DNA of 64,000 bases from CAYHBO01 sp964354855 (GCA_964354855.1 CAYHBO010000001.1:1-64000), one strand, 5' to 3'; numbered from the stretch's first letter, positions 42,074 to 51,502 are shown. Numbers and translations: made by a program. Notes: generated by a model from the sequence alone, not told the origin.

Positions 42074-43246
42074 TTATATAACGTGCAATTGAGATGTACT
42101 TTGAGTAACAAATTTTTTTTCCATCAAATTCTGCTTAATTACCCCGATGATTTTTTTACCCGCCTGACCATCGCCATAAATGCCATTAAGTACGATTGAT
42201 GCTGATAAATGAGCATTATAAAAGTCATGCATCGCCCTCAATAAAAATCCTTCATTAGTCCCGGCAAGCACCCCAAATCCTTCCAAAACCCCCTCAGTAC
42301 GTTCGGTAGTATCCCGTAAAATGATCACCTTCTTGCCCAGGCTAATTGCCTCCTCCTGGATCCCCCCTGAGTCAGTCATTACCCAATGCGCATTTATTAA
42401 AAGATACACAAGGTCAGGGTACGCAGTCGGTGGAGCAAAAATAATATTTGAAACATTATGAAGTGAAGTCTCTTGGATTGCTTTATGAACGTTTGAATTT
42501 GGGTGCACGGGAAAATAAATCAACACATCAGAATGTTCAAGTGCAAATTTTTTGATACTCGAAAAAATTCTTATTAAGCCACCATCAAAAGATTCACGTC
42601 GATGAGCCGTCAATAAGATAAGTTTTTTCTGTTGGTTTTGTGCTTGTACAACCATGCCCTGTACGAAAGGATCAATATTAATCAGTTTTTCTTCAATTTT
42701 TTTCTTAATCACCAATAATGCATCAACAACCGTATTCCCCGTATAAAAAATCTTATCCCGTGGGATTCGTTCAGCTAACAGGTTGGCAACATTTAAATTC
42801 GTTGCAGCAAAATGATAGTCAGCAACCATCGAAATAAAACAACGATATGCTTCCTCAGGAAAGGGCGCTTGCATATTACCAGTGCGCAACCCGGCTTCAA
42901 CATGCCCGATTAACACTTTAAAATAATAAGCAGCCAATACCGTAGCAAAGGCGGTTGCCGTATCACCCTGAATCAACACCAGATGTGGTTTTTTATCATG
43001 AATCACATCACGCATTTTTTCTAAAATAGTCGCGGTAAGATAAGCAAGGTCCTGATCTTTACGCATCACATCAAGGCGAATATCGGGAATTACCCCAAAC
43101 AAATCAAAAACTTGTTGTAAAAGTTCATCATGTTGAAAGGTCGCACACAATAAAACCTTAAAATGTTCTTTTTTTAATGCTTGATAAAGAGGGATGAGTT
43201 TAATGGCATCGGGACGCGTCCCGACAACAACAAGGATCGTTTTCAT
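42074..43246 (-). CDS. wecB: UDP-N-acetylglucosamine 2-epimerase
   Basis: This enzyme converts UDP-GlcNAc to UDP-ManNAc, the substrate of the next gene. Signature elements: VVGTRPDAIKLIPL at the N-terminus, VLIQGDTATAFATVLAAYY, GHVEAGLRTGNMQAPFPEEAYR, LTAHRRESF and MTDSGGIQEEAISLGK. At 390 residues it has normal length. The ATG overlaps the stop of the SurA-like gene by four bases. With wecC it makes UDP-ManNAcA, used in enterobacterial-type antigens, capsules or teichuronic-like chains. No glycosyltransferase is seen nearby, so the final polymer is unknown. Confidence 0.93.
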   Translation of the reverse strand: MKTILVVVGTRPDAIKLIPLYQALKKEHFKVLLCATFQHDELLQQVFDLFGVIPDIRLDVMRKDQDLAYLTATILEKMRDVIHDKKPHLVLIQGDTATAFATVLAAYYFKVLIGHVEAGLRTGNMQAPFPEEAYRCFISMVADYHFAATNLNVANLLAERIPRDKIFYTGNTVVDALLVIKKKIEEKLINIDPFVQGMVVQAQNQQKKLILLTAHRRESFDGGLIRIFSSIKKFALEHSDVLIYFPVHPNSNVHKAIQETSLHNVSNIIFAPPTAYPDLVYLLINAHWVMTDSGGIQEEAISLGKKVIILRDTTERTEGVLEGFGVLAGTNEGFLLRAMHDFYNAHLSASIVLNGIYGDGQAGKKIIGVIKQNLMEKKFVTQSTSQLHVI

Positions 43247-44127
43247 GGAAAAGAAATAAAAGCTTTACCTAAAAGCTCTTCTTGAAACGATTGTCCAAAG
43301 GAGGTACGTTTTTCGAGTTGCAATGTCTTTTCAATATCGCCATAACGTTCTTCAAGACTTAAGATTCGACCATCCTCTTTTGCAATAAGCTTAATTACTA
43401 CATACTTATTGTTAACTTCAATCGGAGGCGTCACGGCTCCGATTGTAAGCTTAGTAGCCGCAGCATAGCGAGGATCAAGCTCATCTACATCAACAAACCC
43501 AAAATCTTTCCAGGTAAGTTTATCTTGAGCGAGAAGAGACTTGTAGTTATCAACATCTTCACGATCAAGTACGCCCATACTCAAATGAAATTTTTCTTTT
43601 ATGGTTGCAGGATTCTGTTGGTAATAATCTTCAACTTCTTGCGAAGTAATCAAAACTTTTTCGCTAATTTCAGCCTGCTTGGCATTATTTACCGCCAAAA
43701 GCCTGCCCAGTTGTTTTCGGTAACTTGCCAAGGTAAAGCCATACTCTTTAAGATGTTCTTCAAATTGTTCATTAGAAGCGGTATTAAGATTAAGTTGCAT
43801 TTTAAAAGACACAATCTGACGATCTATGTCAGTCGATGTTGGTAATAGATGTTTCTCATGTGCCCGTTGAAAAAGTAACTCTTCACCAATAAACTCATTA
43901 AGGGTATAAAATCCACCTTCTTTGCCAACCTGAGGCCTTTCCAGGTCTGACTTCAACACATTCGCTCCGTTAACACGCGCAATAATTTTATCAATAACCC
44001 ATTTTGTACCAACACGAACAGCTTTTTTTGGTTCGACTGGTTCAGTAGCTATTACAGGAGATGCGTTCAACACAAAACCTGTCAACATCATACCAGCAAC
44101 AATATTTACTAAATTCTTCTTTTTCAT
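43243..44127 (-). CDS. SurA-like periplasmic chaperone/prolyl isomerase
   Basis: A 294-residue exported protein with a signal peptide (about 1-28, ending VIAT). The N-terminal part (VIDKIIARVNGANVLKSDLERP, then LIGEELLFQRAHE and MQLNLNTASNEQFEEHLKEYGFTLASYRKQL) is the SurA N-domain. The C-terminal part (about 190-270) has a weak parvulin-like pattern ending IGAVTPPIEVNNKYVVIKLI. SurA delivers outer membrane proteins. The ATG is preceded by AGGAAGCC; a TTG six codons earlier is less likely. It heads the wecB-wecC operon, coupled by a four-base overlap. Confidence 0.83.
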   Translation of the reverse strand: MKKKNLVNIVAGMMLTGFVLNASPVIATEPVEPKKAVRVGTKWVIDKIIARVNGANVLKSDLERPQVGKEGGFYTLNEFIGEELLFQRAHEKHLLPTSTDIDRQIVSFKMQLNLNTASNEQFEEHLKEYGFTLASYRKQLGRLLAVNNAKQAEISEKVLITSQEVEDYYQQNPATIKEKFHLSMGVLDREDVDNYKSLLAQDKLTWKDFGFVDVDELDPRYAAATKLTIGAVTPPIEVNNKYVVIKLIAKEDGRILSLEERYGDIEKTLQLEKRTSFGQSFQEELLGKAFISFP

Positions 44128-44273
44128 ATGGCTTCCTATCCTCAATGTAAAAATATGCCCTTTCGTTATACCAATCTTTTAAGTATCTCTCAAGATCATT
44201 GAATTCTAACAGCCAAAAAACTATGTTGAGTATTATTTCAAACGATACCTATGGTGTTATTTTAAGGAGTCAT

Positions 44274-46298
44274 ATGAAATCACTCAGCTTTTTTTGTAAA
44301 TTTATTACCGGGGTTATCTTATCTTTAGGGATCATTATTTCTGAAACTATACACGCCCAAGAAATAAGAATTATTTCTTCTAATATTTTAGGTGAAGATG
44401 CTTATAAGAAATTTGTAAAGTGCGAAAAAATGGACTTTACAAAACGCGCAAAAGCTTTTACAGCCTTCTTAAAAACCCAAGGGCCTGACGTTATGTGCTT
44501 ACAAGAAGCAGATGCTTCATGGGCTACTGAACTACAAAAAATAACTGACTACACCTTCCATTGTAACCAAAGCTCATATCTTGCCATCTTATTTAATCCT
44601 AAAAAATTAATTTTGATAGAAACAATTACTGACATTCAACATGAAAACCAAAGCAAAGGTATTCAAGCTTATCGATTTAAAACCATGACAGGACAAGAAT
44701 TCGTTGTGATAAATATTCATGCATTGTTTAAGCCTGCAGCTCAAACGTATGAATATGATCACCAAAAAACCTTAACCCCTCTAACAAACATTCCCGTCTT
44801 CGCCATGGGTGATTTAAATACAGGGTCAACTAATAATGCCACGTTCTTTCCAACACTATTCAAAGATTTTCAAGAACTTACAAAAGAAATTACCGTTACT
44901 TCACGAAATGTTAACACTAATCAGCCAGAAAAACTTGATTACATCTATGGCCGCAACATTGATAAACTTGGCATAATAGACTCTGTATGTACCGTTCCCT
45001 CTTGCAGTAAAAATAATGTTAAATTACTTTTACCACACGTCGCCAGCAAAGCATTTAATACAGCTGACGAAAACAATTTCTACTCAGATCATGCCGCCGT
45101 TATAGTAACTATTACTCTCCCGGAAAAAGAACCTACCTATAGCCATCCTACAATACTTGGAATTGTAGAATGGGACACTGATGGATTCTTAATTTTGAAA
45201 AAAGATAATGGAACGATAGTTAGGGTTGCACCTAATTCAAAAAATCCTATACAGGTTTACATCATCGACAGATCCAAGCCGGGACAAGAAAATTTTGGGT
45301 TTAAGAAAGACGATAAAGTGGCTCGCGATTACTCCACAACAACGCTCACGCCTCCACCAGCAAACATTCCGGGCAAAGCCACCGTCAACGAACTTTCCAA
45401 ACTCAAAGGATCTCTAGAACAAGTCGGCGAAACCATTAAGTTCTTACAAAAAAAATTAAAAAACTTACAAAAAACAATCCCACAAGCACCATCGCAACAA
45501 AAAGAACCTCAATTAAATACAACAGACAATGTTTACATCACGCTTGTACAAGGCGCCGATCTTCCATACCAACGCTTTGTAAATTGGCAAAAATCAGCAA
45601 CAGTAAACCCTGCAAATTCAAGTTTAAATTCTGGAGGACTCGGAGAAGGTGCTTTTATTGAAGCAGCAACCGGCAATAGCGCTTGGGGAGATTTACTTAA
45701 AAAAAATAGAACATACTGGGAAGGTAAGGGTTGGACATCTGGCGATAAGGCAAAAGGAAATGCCGTTATTTCTGATGCTGGCAACTTATGCACAGCGCAA
45801 CTTATGAATTATATCATTCATGCCGTAGGGCCCTGTTTAGGTAAAACAGAGGGTAGAAAGCTCATATTAAAAGAAACGTACGAAAGTATTTTGGCGTTTG
45901 CCGACATGAAGCCATCAGATGATCTTGTTAAAATCGGACTTGGAGATAAAAATAATTACAAAGGCCTTGAGGCTGTTGCGATAAGCCTCGCTGGACTAGG
46001 CTCATGGGTGGGGGACCAAGGATTAGGAGTTGAAAGCAAACTTGTTATTGGCTATGTCCTCGATTACCTTAAAGCTTATCCAACATCACAACTCAAAGAG
46101 GTTCGATTTATTACCTACTCTAAAGAAGAATACGATATTTTTAAGACAGCACTTACATCTTTTGTCTCCCAAAATCGCCTCAAAATAGCAAACAACATTC
46201 CCTCTAATTTATTAACTACACTAAATCAAAGTTGCGTAAAAAATCCAACAGGATATAAATCAAAAAATACCCCTTTAATTTTCACACTAATACGATAA
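44274..46298 (+). CDS. Secreted EEP nuclease/phosphatase fused to a macro domain
   Basis: A 674-residue exported protein (signal peptide about 1-28, cut after IHA; AAGGAG seven bases before the ATG). Residues about 29-290 form an endonuclease/exonuclease/phosphatase fold with its full catalytic set: Asn (ISSNIL), Glu (CLQEAD), His (VINIHAL), Asp/Asn (AMGDLNTG) and SDH (YSDHAAV). A small beta-rich segment (about 300-365) and a short coiled coil (ELSKLKGSLEQVGETIKFL) follow. Residues about 445-674 match a macro domain: ATVNPANSSLNSGG, NYIIHAVGP, AVAISLAGLGSWVG. Macro domains bind or remove ADP-ribose. I do not know this combination from bacteria. A host-directed effector is likely but inferred. 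Confidence 0.85.
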   Translation: MKSLSFFCKFITGVILSLGIIISETIHAQEIRIISSNILGEDAYKKFVKCEKMDFTKRAKAFTAFLKTQGPDVMCLQEADASWATELQKITDYTFHCNQSSYLAILFNPKKLILIETITDIQHENQSKGIQAYRFKTMTGQEFVVINIHALFKPAAQTYEYDHQKTLTPLTNIPVFAMGDLNTGSTNNATFFPTLFKDFQELTKEITVTSRNVNTNQPEKLDYIYGRNIDKLGIIDSVCTVPSCSKNNVKLLLPHVASKAFNTADENNFYSDHAAVIVTITLPEKEPTYSHPTILGIVEWDTDGFLILKKDNGTIVRVAPNSKNPIQVYIIDRSKPGQENFGFKKDDKVARDYSTTTLTPPPANIPGKATVNELSKLKGSLEQVGETIKFLQKKLKNLQKTIPQAPSQQKEPQLNTTDNVYITLVQGADLPYQRFVNWQKSATVNPANSSLNSGGLGEGAFIEAATGNSAWGDLLKKNRTYWEGKGWTSGDKAKGNAVISDAGNLCTAQLMNYIIHAVGPCLGKTEGRKLILKETYESILAFADMKPSDDLVKIGLGDKNNYKGLEAVAISLAGLGSWVGDQGLGVESKLVIGYVLDYLKAYPTSQLKEVRFITYSKEEYDIFKTALTSFVSQNRLKIANNIPSNLLTTLNQSCVKNPTGYKSKNTPLIFTLIR

Positions 46299-46357
46299 TC
46301 ACTTTGCAATAATTACGATGTACGCTAAGCTTTCTACCAAAAGTAACGGAGTAGGAA

Positions 46358-47470
46358 ATGAAGCGTACATCGATATTATTACTCTTAGTGCCCAATAATT
46401 TTTGGCGCATTTTTACCGTATCATTTGATCTTATAAGACGTCATCCTCGCGAAAGCGGGGATCCAGGGCTTACTTCTTTTTTAATTCTTTTTTTTGAATT
46501 ACTTTTTATTAAAAAGACCTGGATCCACGCTTTCGCGAGGATGACGTGCGGATTACTTATCTGCTTCTTCAATCAACAGATTTTTTGCAAAGAAAAAGAA
46601 ACAGTACAAGAAATAATCGACACCCACAAAAAAACACTTTTTCAAACATATCCAACCAAAACAGAGCAACAGCAATTTACCAATGACCTTGTTGAGCAAT
46701 CGTTCTCAGGCAAACAAGCAGATCTCTTTTTAAAAATGCATAGCGATAAAACTCAACACGAATCACTCCAATTTTTGTACACAACCATGTGGTCAGTGCT
46801 TGCTGAACATGGCTGGTGTACGTGGGATAGCTCCTGCCTCAAAGCACTCAAACAAGAACATGATTCTGGAAAAACGATTGTATACATCGGCGGGGGCTGT
46901 GATATTTACGAGCTCATCACCAATGGCATCTACAACATCATCGTCATAGACCCCATTTTACCAACCCAAAAAAATTATTACCCTGATGATTATCTTTATT
47001 TAATCCAAGGTTCAGGCCCTGATCATGGCCTGAATGATCAAATCACCGGGCTTGCCGGCAACAAAAGGCTTACACTTAAGCGTAGCGGGTTTGAAAGTAT
47101 GCCTGACTACATAAGCTTTAGCTTACCATCCGGGCAACAACGCTGTACTCAAGTATCAAAAACAACCTGGACCGTTCTTGATAAAAAACAACATCCGATT
47201 GGCACCATTATCTTTGATCGTAGATTTACCACACAAAAAGATTTTGAATTAGCACCAGACAGAGTGCTATTGTTTTCATGGAACGAGCTATTTTTTGTGA
47301 TCAATGGTGAATGGGGGATCAAAACAAATCAATTTCAAGATGACATCACGCTTTTTATCAAGCAGCTCAGAAAGCCCATTACCAAAGAAATGATCGATAA
47401 CATGCATCACGCCCATGAACTTAATCGTTCGAAGTTCAAATTTATTGGCCTAGGAAGTCATGTTGTTTAA
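46358..47470 (+). CDS. Exported protein with Rossmann-like core, tandem family copy 1
   Basis: The first of three tandem paralogues. The N-terminus is unusual: a first hydrophobic run, then residues about 28-66 that are the translation of a family A palindromic element (RRHPRESGDPG...WIHAFARMT), then a second hydrophobic run. The conserved core (about 115-365) starts with a Trp-rich helix and VYIGGGCDIYELITNGIYNIIVIDPILPTQ, which resembles a nucleotide or SAM-binding beta-alpha-beta with its acidic residue after the second strand. Later motifs are LKRSGFE, TTWTVLD, IIFDRRFTTQKDFELAPD and IKQLRKPI. No catalytic motif is certain. GGAG precedes the ATG. Confidence 0.75.
   Translation: MKRTSILLLLVPNNFWRIFTVSFDLIRRHPRESGDPGLTSFLILFFELLFIKKTWIHAFARMTCGLLICFFNQQIFCKEKETVQEIIDTHKKTLFQTYPTKTEQQQFTNDLVEQSFSGKQADLFLKMHSDKTQHESLQFLYTTMWSVLAEHGWCTWDSSCLKALKQEHDSGKTIVYIGGGCDIYELITNGIYNIIVIDPILPTQKNYYPDDYLYLIQGSGPDHGLNDQITGLAGNKRLTLKRSGFESMPDYISFSLPSGQQRCTQVSKTTWTVLDKKQHPIGTIIFDRRFTTQKDFELAPDRVLLFSWNELFFVINGEWGIKTNQFQDDITLFIKQLRKPITKEMIDNMHHAHELNRSKFKFIGLGSHVV
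46440..46545. repeat. Family A palindromic pair inside a coding gene
   Basis: Arms at 46440-46467 (beginning GTCATCCTCGCGAAAGCGGG) and 46518-46545 are inverted copies differing at one base, around a 50-base T-rich centre. The whole 106-base element is translated in frame in the first paralogue of the 46-50 kb family. Confidence 0.9.
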
Positions 47471-47501
47471 AGAAAAATTAATTTTATTCAGGAATACTTA
47501 C

Positions 47502-48884
47502 ATGCTTAAAAAGTTAAATTACTTATTGCAGACATTGCAACGCCTTACGTCATCCCAGCCTTCGCTGGGATCCAGGTCTACTCTACTACTGCTTCTTCTG
47601 ACTACTTTTCTTACCTCTCATGCCACCCCCGTTATAAAAAACGGACCCAATGTATTTGAAAAATGGGTAACGAAACAAACGATCCTAACTGATCGATCTC
47701 CAACCGAAATGGCCGCACTCCTCAACGATCACTACTTAACTCAATTTCGTGCTTACTACGAAAGTAATTTTGCACTACTAAAACCATTAACTGGATTTTT
47801 AAATAGGTTAACCGCAGAGCAAATTAACCAGCATGGATACCGATTTGAATCAATATTACCAGCGCCTATGACATCAACTTTAACCTCTTTATACGATCAA
47901 CTTGAACACAATCAACAAGCATTTGTTAATACCTTAAAGCACCTCCAATTTTCATCTCCTATGATTAATCACATTGAAGAATCGTGTAAATATGACTTCA
48001 CCGTTGAAAAATATAAAATGCTGTCACGGTTGCTTTTCAAACAAGAAAACCGATTTAAAGAAGACGAGTTTCTTCTTGGGATGGCCAATAGAATTTTTGA
48101 ATACTGTTTTCAAGAAGTCTCTTTTCCCCACTACCAAGCATTACTTAATAATCAAAGTGATTATCCCCTCGTACGATTTTTACACAGCACTCTATGGTAC
48201 AACTTAGTTGGCAGCAACTGGCTCAACTGGCATAAAAATAGCTTAGAATTAATAGAACAGTCAGCCGATGCAGGCAATAGAATTATGTACCCAGCAGGCG
48301 GAACCGATGTATACATGCTCCTACAAAACGGCGTATACAATATCACCATTGTTGATCCATTTTTACCAACACAAAAAGATTACTACACAGAAGGGTGGGA
48401 TTGGTTAGTAAGAAGCAATACTCAAGATGGTGGCATCAATGATGAAATCAACTTTAATCCACCATACCGGCACCTTACATTAAAGCGAACCGCTTTTACC
48501 GAAGGCGATTCATTTTATGCTAAACTTTCTACCGGCGATGCCGTAATGATCAAAAAAAGCACCACCACCTGGACTGTTCTTGATGGTAGCACCAATGCAA
48601 CGCTTGGTTCCATCATTATTGATCGACGTTTCACAAACCAACACGATTTCACCGTTAAGAATAATCCCATTGTTATGTCATACGATGAACTTGTATGTGC
48701 CATATCTCCAGAGATGCTGAGTGGCTGGGGCATCGACCCTGACCTAATACATGATGATCAAGTCATCATCGTTAAGCAATTACGTAAACCGGTTCCCAAA
48801 AAAATACTGCAAAACTTGCGCATTGCAATTGCAATGAATGCCGTAAATATGAAGTTTATTAGTTTTGCATCAGATCCAACATAA
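47502..48884 (+). CDS. Exported protein with Rossmann-like core, tandem family copy 2
   Basis: A 460-residue paralogue from the ATG at 47502 (AGGA nine bases upstream); an ATG at 47460 overlapping copy 1 is also possible. A single family A arm, read as TSSQPSLGSRS, interrupts the N-terminus just before the hydrophobic signal (LLLLLLTTFLTSHA). The region 40-190, missing from copy 1, is helical (FEKWVTKQ, HYLTQFRAYYESN). The core repeats the family motifs: MYPAGGTDVYMLLQNGVYNITIVDPFLPTQ, LKRTAFTEGDSF, TTWTVLD, IIIDRRFTNQHDF and VKQLRKPV. Function unknown. Confidence 0.75.
   Translation: MLKKLNYLLQTLQRLTSSQPSLGSRSTLLLLLLTTFLTSHATPVIKNGPNVFEKWVTKQTILTDRSPTEMAALLNDHYLTQFRAYYESNFALLKPLTGFLNRLTAEQINQHGYRFESILPAPMTSTLTSLYDQLEHNQQAFVNTLKHLQFSSPMINHIEESCKYDFTVEKYKMLSRLLFKQENRFKEDEFLLGMANRIFEYCFQEVSFPHYQALLNNQSDYPLVRFLHSTLWYNLVGSNWLNWHKNSLELIEQSADAGNRIMYPAGGTDVYMLLQNGVYNITIVDPFLPTQKDYYTEGWDWLVRSNTQDGGINDEINFNPPYRHLTLKRTAFTEGDSFYAKLSTGDAVMIKKSTTTWTVLDGSTNATLGSIIIDRRFTNQHDFTVKNNPIVMSYDELVCAISPEMLSGWGIDPDLIHDDQVIIVKQLRKPVPKKILQNLRIAIAMNAVNMKFISFASDPT
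47549..47576. repeat. Family A single arm inside a coding gene
   Basis: GTCATCCCAGCCTTCGCTGG plus GATCCAGG. TCCCAGC and GCTGGGA form a compact hairpin. It is read in a different frame from the copy at 46440 (TSSQPSLGSRS against RRHPRESGDPG). Confidence 0.8.
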
Positions 48885-48894
48885 GGAGCGCGCC

Positions 48895-50409
48895 ATGATA
48901 TTTTTTTTAACTATTTTTTTGGCATTATTATTTTTTATGCTGTTACTTTTTACCTCTAAGTCATCCTCGCGCATGCGGGGATCCAGTCTTTTTCTTAAAA
49001 ATAAGCAGCTTTTAACAAAGAAGGCATGTATCCCCGCATGCGCGAGGATGACGTCACAAGAACCTCATTGGCTTCTCTCAACCACAAAGAAAATAACATT
49101 AAACGTTCTTTTAATTCTACTTATCATCCCCTCCATCAACGCCATCGAAGCAAAACGCGCCTCCGATGTCTTTAAAAAATGGCTTACCTGGCAAGAGTGC
49201 TTTACCCCAGTAAACCTTGCTGACGAACAAGAAAAACTTGCTCAACAATTTTCAAAGAACTTTAAAACTGTTTATGAACAATACCTTCCGCTCCTTCGCA
49301 CTTACCACACGCCATTTTTGCAAAAACTTACTGATAGCCAAGTAAGCGAAGCTGGACATCAGATCACTGATTTAAGACATGAAAATATTCGATCAACATT
49401 AACCAAACTCTACGTGGCGGCACAAAACGATATGCCAACATTTATCAACATGCTCAATAATTTATCATTCAACGAACATTCTCTAAGTATTCCTCAAGCA
49501 TTTACACAAGATGTCATTGATAACAGCTTACGAACCAATGCCGCTCTATGTTCTTGTATCTTTGGTCAAGACAACCAACACAGCTCAGTTAACACGCTAA
49601 AAGACACTGCTATCCTTTTTGAAGTTGCCAACAAGTTTGCTAATTTTTGTTTTGAGCCTAAAACATTCCCCCTATTTCAAGAAATGTTACTCCAAAAAAA
49701 ATACCGCGCTACCGCACAGTTCCTCTTTTCAACCATGCATCAACGCTTTTCAGGTTCAGGCTGGCACAATTGGAGTACACAATGTTTAAGCGATCTCAAA
49801 ACAGCATCAGAAGAAGGAAAAACAGTTGTTTATGTCGCAGGAGGGAGTGATATTTATCAACTCATCACTCATGGCATTTACAACATTAAAGTGATTGATC
49901 CTCAGTTGCCATCACAACCACAATACTATGCTGATGAGTGGGCATGGATTATAAAAGGCGACATTGGAGATCAAATTGTTTTTGACACACAGAACATCAT
50001 CATGACGAGAACAAGTTATCAAGAAGAGAATAAGTCATTCATAGCTCGATTAGAAGATGGACAAGAAGCAAGTATTAACCCAAGTAAAACAGTCTGGTTT
50101 ATTGCTAATATCGATGGGAAAAAGCTTGGATCATATACATTAGAACGTCGTTTTGTGAGACAAGAAGATTTTAAAGAAGCGCCCGATCAGGCGCTTCTTA
50201 TGTCATTTAATGAACTCTTTTTTATCGCATTGCCTGATGTATTGCAAGGCTGGCATATCGAACCGAGTAAATTTACTGATGATCTTAACATTTTCATCAA
50301 ACAGCTTCACGAGCCAGTCACTAAGGCAGAAGTGTGTAATATGCGCAATGCAAGCTTATTGAATGCAACAGATTTTAAGTTTATCCCACTAGGCTGCAGA
50401 ATTAATTAA
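48895..50409 (+). CDS. Exported protein with Rossmann-like core, tandem family copy 3
   Basis: A 504-residue paralogue; AAGGAG just before the ATG fixes the start. An N-terminal hydrophobic run (IFFLTIFLALLFFMLLLF) is followed by a translated family A pair (SSSRMRGSS...IPACARMTS), then a second signal-like run (LNVLLILLIIPSINA). The helical region aligns with copy 2 (VFKKWLTWQECF). The core is VYVAGGSDIYQLITHGIYNIKVIDPQLPSQ, followed by TRTSYQEENKSF, YTLERRFVRQEDFKEAPDQ and IKQLHEPV. Either the ancestral signal was split by the element, or a new signal arose upstream. A terminator follows. Confidence 0.75.
   Translation: MIFFLTIFLALLFFMLLLFTSKSSSRMRGSSLFLKNKQLLTKKACIPACARMTSQEPHWLLSTTKKITLNVLLILLIIPSINAIEAKRASDVFKKWLTWQECFTPVNLADEQEKLAQQFSKNFKTVYEQYLPLLRTYHTPFLQKLTDSQVSEAGHQITDLRHENIRSTLTKLYVAAQNDMPTFINMLNNLSFNEHSLSIPQAFTQDVIDNSLRTNAALCSCIFGQDNQHSSVNTLKDTAILFEVANKFANFCFEPKTFPLFQEMLLQKKYRATAQFLFSTMHQRFSGSGWHNWSTQCLSDLKTASEEGKTVVYVAGGSDIYQLITHGIYNIKVIDPQLPSQPQYYADEWAWIIKGDIGDQIVFDTQNIIMTRTSYQEENKSFIARLEDGQEASINPSKTVWFIANIDGKKLGSYTLERRFVRQEDFKEAPDQALLMSFNELFFIALPDVLQGWHIEPSKFTDDLNIFIKQLHEPVTKAEVCNMRNASLLNATDFKFIPLGCRIN
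48960..49052. repeat. Family A palindromic pair inside a coding gene
   Basis: Arms at 48960-48986 (beginning GTCATCCTCGCGCATGCGGG) and about 49026-49052 are inverted copies around a 39-base A-rich centre. The element is translated near the N-terminus of the third paralogue. Confidence 0.9.
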
Positions 50410-50410
50410 T

Positions 50411-50442
50411 TAAAAGAGACTCGTTTTTTCACCAAGCCTCTT
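50411..50442. terminator. Terminator between converging genes
   Basis: TAAAAGAG pairs with CTCTTTTA across a loop that includes TTTTTT. It lies between the stop of the third paralogue and that of the converging ankyrin gene and has A/T tracts on both sides. Confidence 0.6.
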
Positions 50443-50476
50443 TTATAAACTTAATGCAATATTTTTATCTTAATTC

Positions 50477-51334
50477 TTACGCTGCAAGCAACAAGCCCAT
50501 TTGATAATATATATTTAATCCAACAGAATCTAGCCTTTGTGACGCTATCACTCTAGCAGTTACATTAACAGGAGTTTCGCCATTACAAACAATATTTCGA
50601 TTCGCCCCTGCAATAATTAATGTATGCATAATTTTTAACGCATCTTCATTTGCATGAACATCAACATTGGCAACAATATGCAACGCTGTTTCACCAAAAC
50701 AATTTGTGTGATTAATAAAAGCTAGAATATCAGACCGTGAACAAAGCTGACGCACTTTTACCAAACTACCAACCAAGCAAGCATCTAAGAGTATATCCCC
50801 GAAAGAATTATCTTGAGAATCAAAAACGCCTTGTATTCTCAAACACTCACACACATCCTGGTCATTACAAGTTGTTACCGCAGAAACAAGAGAGACTCCT
50901 TGCTTACTGACAACTTGTAAGGCAGTTTTCCCCTCATGATTTTTAACATACACAGATGCCCGACCTTCTTTTATCAAAATAAAAGCTTTAGTCCATTGCC
51001 CACCCATTACAGCAAAATGTAACGCTGTATTGCCATCTTCATCTTTGGCATTAACCATAGCGCTTTCACTATGAACTATTGCTCGCAACTGTTCAACGTC
51101 ACCAGACATTACCGCAACCATCAAAGGCGTCGTCCCTGTTCTATGAGTTACCGCGAAATTTACCCCCGCATCAACTTGACGATAGAGATCTTTAGTTTGT
51201 TGATAATAAACAACCAAAACAGCATCAGTTTTTTGTCCAAATGCCCCTAAAGTATATGAATTAACATCCGGATTCATAGCATACATATTACTAATAAAAC
51301 AAAGGCCAGTCGCAATTAACATTAATTTTTTCAT
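50477..51334 (-). CDS. Secreted ankyrin repeat protein
   Basis: A 285-residue protein with a signal peptide (1-19, ending MYA) and ankyrin repeats: TGTTPLMVAVMSGDVEQLRAIV (about 67-90), DGNTALHFAVMGGQWTKAFILI (about 100-123), EGKTALQVVSKQGVSLVSAV, and a later pair around FGETALHIVANVD and LIIAGANRNIVCNGETPVNVTARV. AAGGAT lies eight bases before the ATG. The repeats fit the consensus better than those of the ankyrin protein at 35691, and the two are not close copies. A host protein-binding role is plausible. Confidence 0.87.
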   Translation of the reverse strand: MKKLMLIATGLCFISNMYAMNPDVNSYTLGAFGQKTDAVLVVYYQQTKDLYRQVDAGVNFAVTHRTGTTPLMVAVMSGDVEQLRAIVHSESAMVNAKDEDGNTALHFAVMGGQWTKAFILIKEGRASVYVKNHEGKTALQVVSKQGVSLVSAVTTCNDQDVCECLRIQGVFDSQDNSFGDILLDACLVGSLVKVRQLCSRSDILAFINHTNCFGETALHIVANVDVHANEDALKIMHTLIIAGANRNIVCNGETPVNVTARVIASQRLDSVGLNIYYQMGLLLAA

Positions 51335-51502
51335 TAGGAAATCCTTCTCAAAAATTGTTATTAAAAATACCTAGGGAGAGATAAGATACTTATATTTTTT
51401 AAAAACACCATTTAATTATCAAAAAGTACAAAAAGTAGCTATGCTTTATCGATCAACGTAATTCAATCTTTTTTTCATATAGAGTTTTAAAAACGAGTTG
51501 TC

